64,000 nt of DNA from Nitratireductor aquimarinus (GTDB taxonomy: Bacteria > Pseudomonadota > Alphaproteobacteria > Rhizobiales > Rhizobiaceae), in assembly GCF_017255295.1 (NCBI RefSeq), contig NZ_JAFKDE010000005.1, forward strand, positions 304,564-368,563, in the 5' to 3' direction. Position numbers and translations under genes: made by a program. The notes below the pieces were generated by a model. It was not told where the DNA came from. It did no database searches and saw nothing but the letters and a program-made list of their open reading frames with translations. This document shows positions 18,655 through 27,898 of the stretch, piece after piece; the stretch's first letter is position 1, and every line of letters begins with the position of its first letter.

Positions 18655-19767
18655 ATGGCCGCACAGTCTGCGGCGCTTTCGCCATCCCTTGAAAGGGTTT
18701 CGTTCAGCGACATGCCAGGCTGGCGGGAAGACAAGGTTCTTTCCGCCTTTCGTGCATTTGCCCGTTCCGCCAGGCGCGTTGCCGTAAAGCCCTATCGCAC
18801 GGGCGCTCTGGGCATCGCGCTTTCCGCCTTCGCTCCCGCTCACAAAGCGGCACTGGCCATGCCCGACGCCGATGAAGCATCGGCCCGGGCATTCTTCGAA
18901 GAACATTTCATTCCCTGCCATATCCGCGCTGAAGACGGCGGTTCCGGTTTTGTGACCGGCTATTACGAGCCGGAGGTTGAGGCCTCGCGCGAAAGGACCG
19001 AGCGCTTCTGCGTGCCGCTCTACCGGCGTCCCGACGATCTGGTGGATGTGGATGATGAGAACCGCCCCGCCGGGCTCGATCCCTATTTTGCGTTTGCCCG
19101 GAAAACGGACAGTGGCCTTGTGGAGTATCACGACCGCGGTGCAATCGACCGTGGCGCGCTGGACGGGCGTGGTCTGGAACTCGTCTGGCTCGACAACAGG
19201 GTCGATGCCTATTTCATCCATGTTCAGGGCGCGGCAAGGCTGCGGTTTGAGGATGGATCCGTCATGCGCGTCACCTATGCCGCGAAGTCGGGTCACTATT
19301 TTACGGGCGCCGGAAAGGTGCTCATCGAGCGCGGCGCGCTTTCTCCGGAAACGGTCACAATGCAGAGCATTCGGGCCTGGTTTTCGGAAAATCCGGAGCG
19401 AATTGACGAAATTCTCCGGCAAAACCGCTCTTTCATCTTTTTCCGCGAAACCGATGCGGGAGCGCCGGAACTTGGTCCCGTGGCAGCCGCCAAGGTGCAG
19501 CTCACGCCGGGACGCTCGATCGCCGTCGACCGGCTGTTGCACACATTCGGAACCCCGTTCTTCATCAATGCGCCGGAACTCGATGTGGTCGATGGCGGGC
19601 CATTCCGCCGCCTGATGATCGCGCAGGATACGGGCTCGGCGATCACCGGACAGGCGCGGGCCGATCTCTTCATCGGCAGCGGTTCTGCGGCGGGCGAGAT
19701 CGCCGGTGTGATCCGCCACAGAGCGGATTTTTATGCGCTGGTTCCCAGAGCGCTTGTGGAAGGCTGA
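18655..19767 (+). CDS. mltA: Membrane-bound-type lytic murein transglycosylase A (MltA)
   Basis: Cleaves peptidoglycan to 1,6-anhydromuropeptides. 370 aa from the ATG at 18655, which has GGAG 8 bases upstream; a TTG at 18634 is the alternative. MltA domain with GFVTGYYEPEVEAS near residues 100-113 and the C-terminal 3D domain with IAQDTGSAITG and ADLFIGSG, which carries the catalytic Asp. No signal peptide or lipobox is visible at either start, which is odd for a periplasmic enzyme but seen in rhizobial relatives. Confidence 0.9.
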   Translation: MAAQSAALSPSLERVSFSDMPGWREDKVLSAFRAFARSARRVAVKPYRTGALGIALSAFAPAHKAALAMPDADEASARAFFEEHFIPCHIRAEDGGSGFVTGYYEPEVEASRERTERFCVPLYRRPDDLVDVDDENRPAGLDPYFAFARKTDSGLVEYHDRGAIDRGALDGRGLELVWLDNRVDAYFIHVQGAARLRFEDGSVMRVTYAAKSGHYFTGAGKVLIERGALSPETVTMQSIRAWFSENPERIDEILRQNRSFIFFRETDAGAPELGPVAAAKVQLTPGRSIAVDRLLHTFGTPFFINAPELDVVDGGPFRRLMIAQDTGSAITGQARADLFIGSGSAAGEIAGVIRHRADFYALVPRALVEG

Positions 19768-19770
19768 GCA

Positions 19771-20340
19771 ATGACCAGCCACACGCCGAAACGTCTGAGT
19801 ATGGAAGACCGCATTCTGTGGAACCGCGTGGCGCGGACCACGGAACCGCTCAAGGGCAAGTTTCTTGAAGAAACGGCAGAGCCCGATGACGACACGATGG
19901 CCGAGCTTTCGCGCCTGGTGGCGCAGGACACGTCGCGGCCTGCTGCGACATCCAGCAGTTCCGGCAAGGCTTCGCCCGCTCCGGTCAAGGCGCATCCGAC
20001 CCGGCCCATCGACAAGCCCACCCATACCAAGATTGCCCGTGGCCGGCTTGTTCTGGAGGGGCGCGTGGACCTTCACGGGCTGACCCAGTCGGAAGCGCAC
20101 AGCCTGCTTCTCTCCTTCCTGAACCGCGCCCATGCGGAGGGCATGCGCCATGTTCTGGTGATTACCGGCAAGGGCGCATCGTTCGGCAGTGATGGCGTGC
20201 TGCGCCGCGCCCTGCCGCGCTGGCTTGCAACACCGCCCTTCTCCGGCCTGGTGAGCGGGATCGACGAGGCAAGCCGGCGTCATGGCGGCGGCGGCGCGTT
20301 CTATATCCGCCTGAAGCGCAGGCACAGGAGCGGCATGTGA
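19771..20340 (+). CDS. Smr domain protein
   Basis: 189 aa. C-terminal Smr (small MutS-related) domain from about residue 95 with VDLHGLTQSEA and VLVITGKG motifs, known in the family as a DNA/RNA endonuclease fold; N-terminal 90 residues are hydrophilic and low complexity. Function of single-domain alphaproteobacterial members is not settled. Starts 3 bases after mltA and overlaps the XRE regulator by 4 bases (GTGA). Confidence 0.88.
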   Translation: MTSHTPKRLSMEDRILWNRVARTTEPLKGKFLEETAEPDDDTMAELSRLVAQDTSRPAATSSSSGKASPAPVKAHPTRPIDKPTHTKIARGRLVLEGRVDLHGLTQSEAHSLLLSFLNRAHAEGMRHVLVITGKGASFGSDGVLRRALPRWLATPPFSGLVSGIDEASRRHGGGGAFYIRLKRRHRSGM

Positions 20341-20717
20341 CCCCGCTTGGCGAGAAAATCCGCGAGCTGCGGCGTGAGCGCGGGGTGAGCCAGAAGGAAA
20401 TGGCGGCGGCCATCGGCGTCAGCGCGGCCTATCTTTCTTCTCTGGAGCACGGTCGCGCCAGCCCGCCCAACTGGGCGATGGTTCAGAAGATCATCGGTTT
20501 TTTCAACGTGATCTGGGATGAGGCGGATGAGCTGCAGCGGATCGCCGAGCTTTCACACCCGCGCGTCGTGGTGGACACGGCGCATCTTTCGCCCTGTGCA
20601 ACGGAACTCGCAAACCTTCTGGCGGCGCATATCGCTTCTCTGAAGGATGGCGAGATCAAGGTGCTTCTGAAGCAGTTGAAAGCCGTCACCGGCGACCGGG
20701 CGACGGACGGGACATAA
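20337..20717 (+). CDS. XRE-family helix-turn-helix transcriptional regulator
   Basis: 126 aa. Helix-turn-helix at about residues 5-60 (KIRELRRERGVSQKEMA, then GVSAAYLSSLEHGRASPP), followed by a C-terminal helical region. Begins with GTG in a GTGA overlap with the Smr gene, so it is translationally coupled to the mltA-smr operon. Target genes are unknown. Confidence 0.87.
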   Translation: MTPLGEKIRELRRERGVSQKEMAAAIGVSAAYLSSLEHGRASPPNWAMVQKIIGFFNVIWDEADELQRIAELSHPRVVVDTAHLSPCATELANLLAAHIASLKDGEIKVLLKQLKAVTGDRATDGT

Positions 20718-20729
20718 GATTCTTATGGT

Positions 20730-21707
20730 TCAGGAATCCTGGAAAAGCGCCTTCAGCTCATCCAGCTTCTCGTTCACCAGCCAGCCATAATAGTTCTCTT
20801 CCGGAAGCTTGACCCGCTGGCCTTTGGCCCGGCGGACGCGGTTTTCCGCTGCCAGACGCGCGGCACGTGCTTCCGGATTGCCGAGATTGTAGAGCGTGGC
20901 GGTGATGCCCGGATTCTTCGAAATGTCGAAATCGGCAATCTGCCTGTAGGCGGCGATGGACTTCTTCACCGTCGCGGCCACATAGGCGAGCGACTTATCC
21001 GGGTCCATGATCGTCTGGTAGACTTCCTGCGGATTGGTGTGGCTGATCTGGCGGAAGCCGGAAACCCTGTTCACCGTGTCGGTCATCTTGAGGGCGGTCA
21101 GCGGATTGAGCTGACCGATGCCGAAGGTCTGGCCTGCATAGAAAGGCTGGAAGAAAACGGCTCCGAACCGGTCGTTCGGCCATTTCTTGCCGTCGACGGA
21201 TTTGCCGCGGAACGATTTGTCCCAGACGGCTTCGCGGCACGACCAGACGTCGTAGCTGCCCTTTTCCTTTTCGCAGTCGGCGAATTCGGGCCGTTCCACG
21301 AACTGGCCGACTGTCTCACCGCCATAGGAGAAGGAGAAATCGCTTTTCAGATAAGAGACCGCCTTCACATAATAGGTCTGGAGGCGGTCATAGGCGTCCA
21401 CATTGTAGGTGTGCTCACCGACGATGGCGCCGACCATGTGAACGGGATCGATGTTGTATCGGGATGAAATGGAGCGGATCTTGGAAACAAGCCCGCCATC
21501 GGTTTTCAGAAGCTGGTAGACCTTGCCATATTTGGCTTCATAGGTGGTCTGGGCCGACTTCGTGCGCTTGGCCGAAACACCGGGCACCGGGGGCTGTTTG
21601 GCGTTCCGGTTTCCTTCGGGAACGAGTTTGGCCGCGGAAACGGGAAGTGTTCCGACGCAGAAGAAGCCGAGGCAAATGCCTATAACCAGTCGTGCCCGTG
21701 GTGCCAT
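20730..21707 (-). CDS. DUF1402 family secreted protein
   Basis: 325 aa with a clear signal peptide (residues 1-25, ending VSA-AK). The mature part has the IDPVHMVGAIVGEHTYNVDA and FGIGQLNPLTALKM stretches that I recognise as DUF1402, a Hyphomicrobiales family; the GEHTYN and GIGQLN context is reminiscent of lytic-transglycosylase-like folds (catalytic Glu followed by GxxQ), but enzymatic activity is only a suggestion. Convergent with the XRE gene, 12 bases apart. Confidence 0.75.
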   Translation of the reverse strand: MAPRARLVIGICLGFFCVGTLPVSAAKLVPEGNRNAKQPPVPGVSAKRTKSAQTTYEAKYGKVYQLLKTDGGLVSKIRSISSRYNIDPVHMVGAIVGEHTYNVDAYDRLQTYYVKAVSYLKSDFSFSYGGETVGQFVERPEFADCEKEKGSYDVWSCREAVWDKSFRGKSVDGKKWPNDRFGAVFFQPFYAGQTFGIGQLNPLTALKMTDTVNRVSGFRQISHTNPQEVYQTIMDPDKSLAYVAATVKKSIAAYRQIADFDISKNPGITATLYNLGNPEARAARLAAENRVRRAKGQRVKLPEENYYGWLVNEKLDELKALFQDS

Positions 21708-21954
21708 GTCGCGCTGCTTGCGCCCCCTGCGTGGTTCTGACTTTTTTGGATTATCGGCAAATTAGGCAAAGCTACCGACCAAGTCGAGAGGCATTCGCGG
21801 CCCGACAATCATCACGCCCCGACCGCGGCAGAGATGTCACACTTGCTTATATGCGGGCCTCTTATGCGCCCCTCTTATGCGCCATGCCCCGCCGGTTCTG
21901 AACCGGCGGGGCATGGGACGGGGAATGGGCAGATTTCGGAACTGTGCGGGGGCT
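21708..21954. other. Gap DUF1402-hslU
   Basis: No gene. Near 21843-21885 the string CTTATGCGCC or close variants occurs three times in tandem, immediately before a 16-bp-stem hairpin (listed separately). Confidence 0.6.
21882..21916. terminator. Very strong hairpin downstream of hslU
   Basis: Perfect 16-bp GC-rich stem (21882-21897 with 21901-21916) and a 3-base loop, 38 bases after the hslU stop on the minus strand. It lacks a T-tract, so it may terminate with Rho help or protect the hslVU mRNA 3' end. Confidence 0.6.
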
Positions 21955-23265
21955 TCAGAGGATGAAGCGTGACAGGTCCGTGTTTTTGGCGAGGTCGCCG
22001 ACATTCTTGTCGACATAGGCCGCGTCGATGGAAAGCTCGGTTCCCGAACGATCCGGGGCGTTGAACGAGATCTCGTCGAGCACGCGTTCCATCACCGTCT
22101 GCAGCCGGCGTGCGCCGATGTTCTCGACGCTGGCGTTCAGATCGACGGCAATGGCCGCCAGACGGTCGATGGCGTCGTCGGTGAAGTTCAGCGAAACGCC
22201 TTCGGTTTCCATCAGCGCCACATACTGCTTGATGAGGCTCGCCTCGGTTTCCGTCAGGATGCGGCGGAAATCGTCTTTTTCCAGCGCGCGCAGCTCGACG
22301 CGGATCGGCAGACGGCCCTGAAGCTCCGGCAGAAGATCCGAAGGCTTGGAGACGTGGAACGCGCCGGAGGCGATGAACAGGATGTGGTCGGTTTTGACCG
22401 GACCGTATTTGGTCGCAACCGTCGTGCCTTCCACGAGTGGAAGCAGGTCGCGCTGCACGCCTTCGCGCGAAACGCCGGCGCCCGCACCGTTCTCACGGTT
22501 GGCGATCTTGTCGATTTCGTCGAGGAAAACGATACCGTCATTCTGCGCCGATTCCAGGGCCCGCTGGGTGACTTCTTCCTCATCGAGAAGCTTGTCGGAC
22601 TCGTCGGCGATCAGAAGTTCGTAGGACTCCTTCACGGTCGTCTTGCGCAGCTTGGTCGGCTTGCCGCCCATGGCCTTCTGGAGCATGTCGTTGATGTTCA
22701 GAACGCCGATATTCGCGCCAGGCATGCCGGGCATTTCAAAACCGGGCATGCCGCCGCCGGAATCGGAGACTTCCACCTCGATTTCCTTGTCGTCCAGCTC
22801 GCCATTGCGCAGCTTCTGGCGGAAACTGTCCTTGGTGGCGGGGCTGGCGGTCTTCCCGACCAGCGCTTCAAGAACGCGCTCTTCGGCGTTCATGTGGGCG
22901 CGGGCCTTCACGTTCTCGCGCATCTTTTCACGCACGAGACCGATGGAGACCTCCACCAGATCGCGGATGATCTGCTCCACATCGCGGCCGACATAGCCGA
23001 CCTCGGTGAACTTGGTGGCCTCGACCTTGATGAAGGGCGCGCCGGCGAGCTTTGCCAGGCGACGCGAGATCTCGGTCTTGCCGACGCCGGTGGGTCCGAT
23101 CATGAGGATGTTCTTCGGCATCACCTCCTCGCGCAGCTCCGGCTCGAGCTGCTGGCGACGCCAGCGGTTGCGCAGCGCAATCGCCACGGCGCGCTTGGCG
23201 TCATTCTGGCCGATGATGTAGCGGTCGAGTTCGGAGACGATCTCGCGTGGGGAAAATGTGGTCAT
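21955..23265 (-). CDS. hslU: ATP-dependent protease ATPase subunit HslU (ClpY)
   Basis: AAA+ unfoldase that feeds substrates to the HslV peptidase. 436 aa. Walker A GPTGVGKT at residues 57-64, I-domain in the middle (about 110-240), Walker [12 protein letters not shown] and sensor regions after it, and a C-terminal end SRFIL that contacts HslV. It begins in an ATGA overlap with the acetyltransferase gene. Confidence 0.97.
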   Translation of the reverse strand: MTTFSPREIVSELDRYIIGQNDAKRAVAIALRNRWRRQQLEPELREEVMPKNILMIGPTGVGKTEISRRLAKLAGAPFIKVEATKFTEVGYVGRDVEQIIRDLVEVSIGLVREKMRENVKARAHMNAEERVLEALVGKTASPATKDSFRQKLRNGELDDKEIEVEVSDSGGGMPGFEMPGMPGANIGVLNINDMLQKAMGGKPTKLRKTTVKESYELLIADESDKLLDEEEVTQRALESAQNDGIVFLDEIDKIANRENGAGAGVSREGVQRDLLPLVEGTTVATKYGPVKTDHILFIASGAFHVSKPSDLLPELQGRLPIRVELRALEKDDFRRILTETEASLIKQYVALMETEGVSLNFTDDAIDRLAAIAVDLNASVENIGARRLQTVMERVLDEISFNAPDRSGTELSIDAAYVDKNVGDLAKNTDLSRFIL

Positions 23266-23810
23266 GTGTCCGTCTCGTTGTTCGTGTCGTATTGCATGAT
23301 CAGGTAGTCCCCTGTGCGTCCGGCCAGATGAGGCACCGGCTGGAAGCCGGCCTTTTCATAGGCGCGGACCGCACGCGTGTTCTTGGGGTCCGGATCGATG
23401 ATGATGTTTCTGCGTCCCGTTTCCAGAAGGTGGCGCACCATCAGCTTCACTGCGGTGCTGCCGATCCCTTTCGAGAGCAGGTCTTTCGCGCCGATGATCA
23501 GGTCGACGCCGACGGTATCCGCCGGAAGGTCGTCCACCCACTGATCAATCCCGTCGCGATTGTCCGCCAGAAACCAGTACTGAATGTAGCCGACAGGCCG
23601 CCCTTCCAGTTCGATCACAAAGGGGCGCGTCGTGTCGCGTCCCTCGATCATGTCGCGGATCTGGCCCAGCTCGATTTCGGGCTCGCCCCACCATTCGCGT
23701 ATGTGCGGCTGGCGGAGCCAGTCGAGGAGCACTGGAAAATGATCCGCGGTTACCGGAGAAAGGGCAACCCGGTCTGCCTCATTCGGCGTCAAGGGTTTCC
23801 ACCACCACAT
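23262..23810 (-). CDS. GNAT family N-acetyltransferase, AAC(6')-like
   Basis: About 182 aa. N-terminal [16 protein letters not shown], then [20 protein letters not shown] and the acetyl-CoA-binding region ([14 protein letters not shown]) with [13 protein letters not shown] near the end. This arrangement resembles aminoglycoside 6'-N-acetyltransferases more than RimI, but substrate is unknown. The start is uncertain: ATG at 23808-23810 (used) or a TTG at 23790-23792; both lie inside the 3' end of hslV. It overlaps hslU by 4 bases, so hslV-GNAT-hslU is one tightly coupled unit. Confidence 0.85.
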   Translation of the reverse strand: MWWWKPLTPNEADRVALSPVTADHFPVLLDWLRQPHIREWWGEPEIELGQIRDMIEGRDTTRPFVIELEGRPVGYIQYWFLADNRDGIDQWVDDLPADTVGVDLIIGAKDLLSKGIGSTAVKLMVRHLLETGRRNIIIDPDPKNTRAVRAYEKAGFQPVPHLAGRTGDYLIMQYDTNNETDT

Positions 23811-24327
23811 TGTCATTGGTGTAGATGCAGATGGACGCGGCGATCTCCATCGCCTTGCGGGCGATTTCCTCGGCGTCCTTGTCGGTGTCGGCGAGCGCAC
23901 GCGCGGCAGCAAGCGCATAATTGCCACCGGAGCCGATGGCCATGATGCCCTGCTCGGGCTCCAGCACATCGCCATTGCCGGTAAGCGCCAGGGTGACGCT
24001 CTTGTCGGCCACGAGCATCATCGCTTCGAGCCGGCGCAGATAGCGGTCGGTCCGCCAGTCCTTGGCAAGCTCGACGCAGGCGCGCATCAACTGCTCGGGA
24101 TACTGCTCCAGCTTGGCTTCCAGCCGCTCCAGAAGGGTGAAGGCGTCGGCGGTGGCCCCGGCGAAGCCGGCGATCACATTGCCCTTGCCGATGCGCCGCA
24201 CCTTGCGCGCATTGCCCTTCATCACGGTGTTGCCCAGGCTGACCTGCCCGTCACCGGCAATCACCACTTTGTCGCCCTTGCGCACAGTGACGATTGTCGT
24301 GGCGTGCATGGATTTATCTTCGCTCAT
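23779..24327 (-). CDS. hslV: ATP-dependent protease peptidase subunit HslV (ClpQ)
   Basis: Dodecameric threonine protease core of HslUV. 182 aa. The catalytic Thr follows the short propeptide ([20 protein letters not shown]), and [13 protein letters not shown] and the [14 protein letters not shown] stretch are family hallmarks. First gene of the hslV-GNAT-hslU unit. Confidence 0.97.
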   Translation of the reverse strand: MSEDKSMHATTIVTVRKGDKVVIAGDGQVSLGNTVMKGNARKVRRIGKGNVIAGFAGATADAFTLLERLEAKLEQYPEQLMRACVELAKDWRTDRYLRRLEAMMLVADKSVTLALTGNGDVLEPEQGIMAIGSGGNYALAAARALADTDKDAEEIARKAMEIAASICIYTNDNVVVETLDAE

Positions 24328-24786
24328 CGCACACTCCTTTTCGCGCCGCCCGAAGAGGCACGGCGCCGTCAGATCGAATATGTAAGTTGATCATTGTGGA
24401 ATGCAAACGCGCAGATGGAATTGCCATGTCGGTGCCAGGCGCCCTCGCCCTTCGACAGGCTCAGGATGAGGGCTGTTGTTGCGTTGTGCGGCGGGTCCCT
24501 TGAGGGTTTGAATATGGGGGTGACATGGCAGCACATCGCTACGTCGCGTCACCATCCGTCACATCAATCCTCATGGTGAGCCTCTTGAGCTTGCTGAAAG
24601 GCGAACCACGAGGGTGCCTGGCGGGGTGTTGAGCACTTTGCAGATGTGGCGATGATGGGTATTGCGGGCGGAGTTTGAAATCAGGATCTGCCGGTCTTGG
24701 CGTACCGTCTGGGCGGCAACGGTTCTGGTCTTTGGCGGAACATGCTGCTAGAAGGCTGGCCTTCATGCAGCGCAAAGGGACAGACC
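24328..24786. other. 459-bp gap hslV-hisB
   Basis: Divergent promoter region of hslV (minus) and the his operon (plus). No gene is supported. It contains degenerate members of the palindromic intergenic family also seen at 30.7 and 51.8 kb (listed separately). Confidence 0.6.
24448..24613. repeat. Degenerate palindromic intergenic repeat
   Basis: 24448-24472 carries the widespread proteobacterial unit (CCCTTCGACAGGCTCAGG and flank), and 24569-24613 carries a CCTCATGGTGAGC ... CGAACCACG unit resembling the arms of the elements at 30721 and 51816, interrupted by short insertions. Together they look like a decayed copy of the same element family. Confidence 0.6.
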
Positions 24787-25395
24787 ATGGCTTCCAGCAC
24801 AACGCGCACCGCCGAAATCAGCCGCAAGACCAATGAAACGGCCATTGCCGTTCGGGTCGAAATCGATGGCGAAGGCCGTTACGACATGGCTACCGGCGTG
24901 GGCTTTTTCGACCATATGCTGGAGCAGCTTTCCCGCCATTCGCTGATCGACATGACGGTGAAGGCCGATGGCGATCTGCACATCGACGATCACCACACGG
25001 TCGAGGATTGCGGCATCGCGCTCGGCAAGGCCATTTCGGAGGCGCTGGGCGACCGGCGCGGCATCACGCGTTACGCCTCGCTCGATCTCGCGATGGACGA
25101 ATGCCTGACGCGCGCGGCGATCGATGTTTCGGGCCGCCCCTTCCTCGTCTGGGATGTTGAGTTTCCGACGCAGAAGATCGGCACGTTCGACACCGAACTG
25201 GTGCGCGAGTTCTTCCAGGCGCTTTCCCAGAATGCCGGCATCACACTGCATGTGACCAATCATTACGGCGCAAACAGCCACCACATCGCCGAGACCTGCT
25301 TCAAGGCGGTGGCGCGGGTGCTGCGCACGGCCTGCGAAGCCGATCCGCGCCAGCTTGATGCAGTCCCCTCCACCAAGGGCAGCCTGAAGGGATAA
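24787..25395 (+). CDS. hisB: Imidazoleglycerol-phosphate dehydratase
   Basis: Sixth step of histidine synthesis, single-function form. 202 aa. [12 protein letters not shown] near the N-terminus, metal-binding [13 protein letters not shown] and [18 protein letters not shown], and the second repeat [13 protein letters not shown] are diagnostic. ATG at 24787 has AAAGGGA upstream; the frame is open earlier but not coding-like. First gene of an operon with hisH, hisA, hisF and hisE. Confidence 0.97.
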   Translation: MASSTTRTAEISRKTNETAIAVRVEIDGEGRYDMATGVGFFDHMLEQLSRHSLIDMTVKADGDLHIDDHHTVEDCGIALGKAISEALGDRRGITRYASLDLAMDECLTRAAIDVSGRPFLVWDVEFPTQKIGTFDTELVREFFQALSQNAGITLHVTNHYGANSHHIAETCFKAVARVLRTACEADPRQLDAVPSTKGSLKG

Positions 25396-25399
25396 GCCG

Positions 25400-25885
25400 A
25401 TGGCAAGCTATGTTGTGATGGAGCCGCCCGAACGCAATCCGGAACAGGCGGTTCTGGTGCGCGACGGCTTTGCGATCCTGGCGTTCATTGCGCCGTTCCT
25501 CTGGTTCCTGTGGCATCGCATGTGGCTGGAAGCGCTGGCTGCGGTTGCCGCCGCGCTGCTGCTCGGCGCGCTTGGCGCGCTGGAGGGCTGGTCGGTTGCG
25601 GCAACGGTGGCCTCGCTCTGCCTGTCGCTGTTCTTCGGGCTGGAGGCGCGCAATCTGCGGGTCTCCATGCTGAAGCGGCGCGGCTGGCATGAATGGGGCG
25701 TTGTCGACGCCGACAATCGCGACGAGGCGGAAACCCGTTTCATGGCGGAACTGGTGTTTGCCGACGATGAAGCGCGGCAGGAAACGCCATCCCCTGCCCT
25801 CACCGACAGGCCCGCACCGGCCAAGGGCTTCGGCCGTGGCAGCGAGCCGGCGCTCGGTCTCTTTTCCTATCCTGGAGCGCGCTGA
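25400..25885 (+). CDS. DUF2628 domain membrane protein
   Basis: 161 aa. Two to three hydrophobic helices (about residues 24-78, with [20 protein letters not shown] in pieces [10 protein letters not shown] and [17 protein letters not shown]), then a hydrophilic tail with [18 protein letters not shown], the DUF2628 hallmark. Function unknown. It sits 4 bases after hisB and 2 bases before hisH, a position I recognise from other rhizobial his operons. Confidence 0.8.
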   Translation: MASYVVMEPPERNPEQAVLVRDGFAILAFIAPFLWFLWHRMWLEALAAVAAALLLGALGALEGWSVAATVASLCLSLFFGLEARNLRVSMLKRRGWHEWGVVDADNRDEAETRFMAELVFADDEARQETPSPALTDRPAPAKGFGRGSEPALGLFSYPGAR

Positions 25886-25887
25886 CC

Positions 25888-26538
25888 ATGAAGGTTGCGA
25901 TTATCGATTACGGCTCGGGCAATCTGCGCTCGGCCGCGAAAGCCTTCGAGCGCGCCGCGCGCGAAAGCGGCATCGGGGCCGAGATTTCAGTTACGGCGGA
26001 TGCGGATGCGGTGCGCGCCGCAGACCGGATCGTGCTTCCCGGCGTGGGCGCTTATGCCGATTGCCGGCAGGGTCTCAGCGCGGTGCCCGGCATGGTCGAG
26101 GCGATCACGGATGTGGCGCTCGAAAAGGGTCGTCCGTTCCTCGGCATCTGCGTCGGCATGCAGCTGATGAGCGAGCGCGGTCTTGAAAAGACGGTGACCG
26201 AGGGGCTCGGCTGGATCGCCGGAGACGTGGTGGAAATGACCCCGTCCGACCCGGAATTGAAGATTCCGCAGATCGGATGGAACACGATTCACGTGAAACA
26301 TTCGCATCCCCTGTTCGATGGAATCCCCACCGGAGAGGACGGTTTGCACGCCTATTTCGTGCATTCCTATCATTTCGCGGCGCGCAATGAGGCCGAGATT
26401 CTGGCCACCACCGACTATGGCGGGACGATCACGGCGGCCGTTGCGCGGGACAATCTGGTGGGCACGCAGTTCCACCCTGAAAAGAGCCAGGCGCTTGGCC
26501 TGGCCCTGATCGCAAACTTCCTGCGCTGGAGGCCCTGA
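25888..26538 (+). CDS. hisH: Imidazole glycerol phosphate synthase subunit HisH
   Basis: Glutamine amidotransferase subunit that supplies ammonia to HisF. 216 aa. [12 protein letters not shown] at residues 5-16, [10 protein letters not shown], nucleophile loop [13 protein letters not shown] with the catalytic Cys, and [10 protein letters not shown] with the His-Glu pair at the C-terminus. A parS-like 14-mer lies inside the gene at 26286. Confidence 0.96.
   Translation: MKVAIIDYGSGNLRSAAKAFERAARESGIGAEISVTADADAVRAADRIVLPGVGAYADCRQGLSAVPGMVEAITDVALEKGRPFLGICVGMQLMSERGLEKTVTEGLGWIAGDVVEMTPSDPELKIPQIGWNTIHVKHSHPLFDGIPTGEDGLHAYFVHSYHFAARNEAEILATTDYGGTITAAVARDNLVGTQFHPEKSQALGLALIANFLRWRP
26286..26299. 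promoter_or_regulatory. parS-like site inside hisH
   Basis: GATTCACGTGAAAC, one base from the perfect parS core. It encodes part of the conserved WNTI-HVKH stretch of HisH, so it may be coincidental. It is about 22.5 kb from the nearest perfect parS. Confidence 0.4.
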
Positions 26539-26837
26539 TGACGGTTTCGACCAAAAAAGGCTACTGGATCGCGATGGTCGATATCGCCGATCCGGAAGGG
26601 TACAAGAAGTATATCGAAGCCAATGCGAAGGCTTTTGAGAAATACGGTGCGAAATTTCTCGCCCGTGGCGGGCAGCATACCGCGCCCGAAGGCCCTGCCG
26701 GCGACCGGCAGGTGATCATCGAATTCAGCTCCTATGAGCAGGCGCTTGCCTGCTACAACTCGCCGGAATACCAGCACGCGCTGGGCATCAGGCGGGATTA
26801 TTCAACGGCGAAGCTCAGCATTATCGAGGGCGTCTGA
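26538..26837 (+). CDS. DUF1330 domain protein
   Basis: 99 aa, a small dimeric ferredoxin-like alpha/beta family of unknown function. Seen: YWIAMVDIADPEGYKKYIEAN, with KYGAKFLARGG and VIIEFSSYEQALACYNSPEYQ. Starts in a TGATG overlap with hisH and ends 3 bases before hisA, so it is embedded in the his operon. Confidence 0.9.
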   Translation: MTVSTKKGYWIAMVDIADPEGYKKYIEANAKAFEKYGAKFLARGGQHTAPEGPAGDRQVIIEFSSYEQALACYNSPEYQHALGIRRDYSTAKLSIIEGV

Positions 26838-26840
26838 CAC

Positions 26841-27575
26841 ATGATACTTTTTCCCGCCATCGACCTGAAAGACGGCCAGTGCGTGCGGCTCAAGCTGGGC
26901 GACATGGACGAGGCGACGGTCTACAACACCGATCCCGCCGCGCAGGCCCGCTCCTTTGAGGAGCAGGGTTTCGAGTGGCTGCATGTGGTCGATCTGAATG
27001 GGGCGTTCGCCGGCGCAAGCGTGAATGGCGATGCGGTCGAGGCGATCCTCAAGGCGACCAAGAACCCGGTCCAGCTGGGCGGCGGCATCCGCACGCTGGA
27101 GCATATCGAGGCGTGGCTCGACAAGGGCCTGTCACGCGTGATCCTCGGCACGGTTGCGGTGCGCGATCCGGCTCTGGTGATCGAGGCCTGCAAGGCGTTT
27201 CCGGGCAAGGTTGCCGTCGGCATCGATGCGCGCGGCGGCAAGGTTGCGGTGGAAGGCTGGGCGGAGACCTCGGATCTCTCGGCAATCGAGCTTGCGCGCC
27301 GCTTCGAGGGTGCCGGCGTGGCCGCCATCATCTACACGGACATCGACCGTGACGGCGTTCTGACCGGCATCAACTGGGAATCGACCATTGAACTGGCCGA
27401 CGCCGTTTCCATTCCCGTGATCGCTTCGGGCGGTCTTGCCTCCATTGCCGACATCGTGCGCATGACCATGCCCGATGCGGCGAAGCTGGAAGGCGCGATC
27501 TCCGGTCGCGCGCTCTATGACGGCCGCATCGATCCCGCCGAGGCGCTGAAGGTGCTCAAGGGAGAGGCTGCGTGA
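26841..27575 (+). CDS. hisA: Phosphoribosyl-formimino-AICAR-phosphate isomerase HisA
   Basis: (Beta/alpha)8-barrel isomerase of histidine synthesis. 244 aa. [14 protein letters not shown] at residues 4-17 holds the catalytic Asp, [11 protein letters not shown] and [12 protein letters not shown] provide the two phosphate sites, and [13 protein letters not shown] the second acidic residue. Stop overlaps the next GTG. Confidence 0.96.
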   Translation: MILFPAIDLKDGQCVRLKLGDMDEATVYNTDPAAQARSFEEQGFEWLHVVDLNGAFAGASVNGDAVEAILKATKNPVQLGGGIRTLEHIEAWLDKGLSRVILGTVAVRDPALVIEACKAFPGKVAVGIDARGGKVAVEGWAETSDLSAIELARRFEGAGVAAIIYTDIDRDGVLTGINWESTIELADAVSIPVIASGGLASIADIVRMTMPDAAKLEGAISGRALYDGRIDPAEALKVLKGEAA

Positions 27576-27898
27576 GCGCTGACGGTCGCCTGAGCCGGGG
27601 CACCAAGAGAACCTTCATCGTTCTTCTGGTGGTGATCCTCGTTCTGGCGGCGCTGCCCGTTCTTTCGGTTGTCGCCTCCAGCATCCTTGCCAGCACTTAT
27701 GGCTGCACGGTTCACGAGGGCTACAGCAATCCCTGCATGATCGCCGGTGAAGACCGGGGCGACATGCTATATTCCATGTTCGTGATGGGCTGGCTGGGGC
27801 TGATAAGCCTGCCCTTCGGCATGGCCGCGCTAATCGCCTGGACAGTGGCGTTGATGATCGCCGTGATCCGGGCCCGCAAGAAGGCGAACCTCGCATGA
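27572..27898 (+). CDS. Small membrane protein in his operon
   Basis: 108 aa, GTG start in a GTGA overlap with hisA and an ATGA overlap with hisF. Two predicted membrane helices (about residues 11-35 and 68-98) with a short segment between them containing two Cys ([14 protein letters not shown]). I do not recognise a named family. The tight overlaps on both sides argue it is real and co-translated. Confidence 0.75.
   Translation: MSADGRLSRGTKRTFIVLLVVILVLAALPVLSVVASSILASTYGCTVHEGYSNPCMIAGEDRGDMLYSMFVMGWLGLISLPFGMAALIAWTVALMIAVIRARKKANLA

Noticed and set aside
17740..20325. 861-aa minus-strand ORF over tim44-like, mltA and smr
   Set aside because: Shadow frame; spans three well-supported genes on plus and has no recognisable domain.
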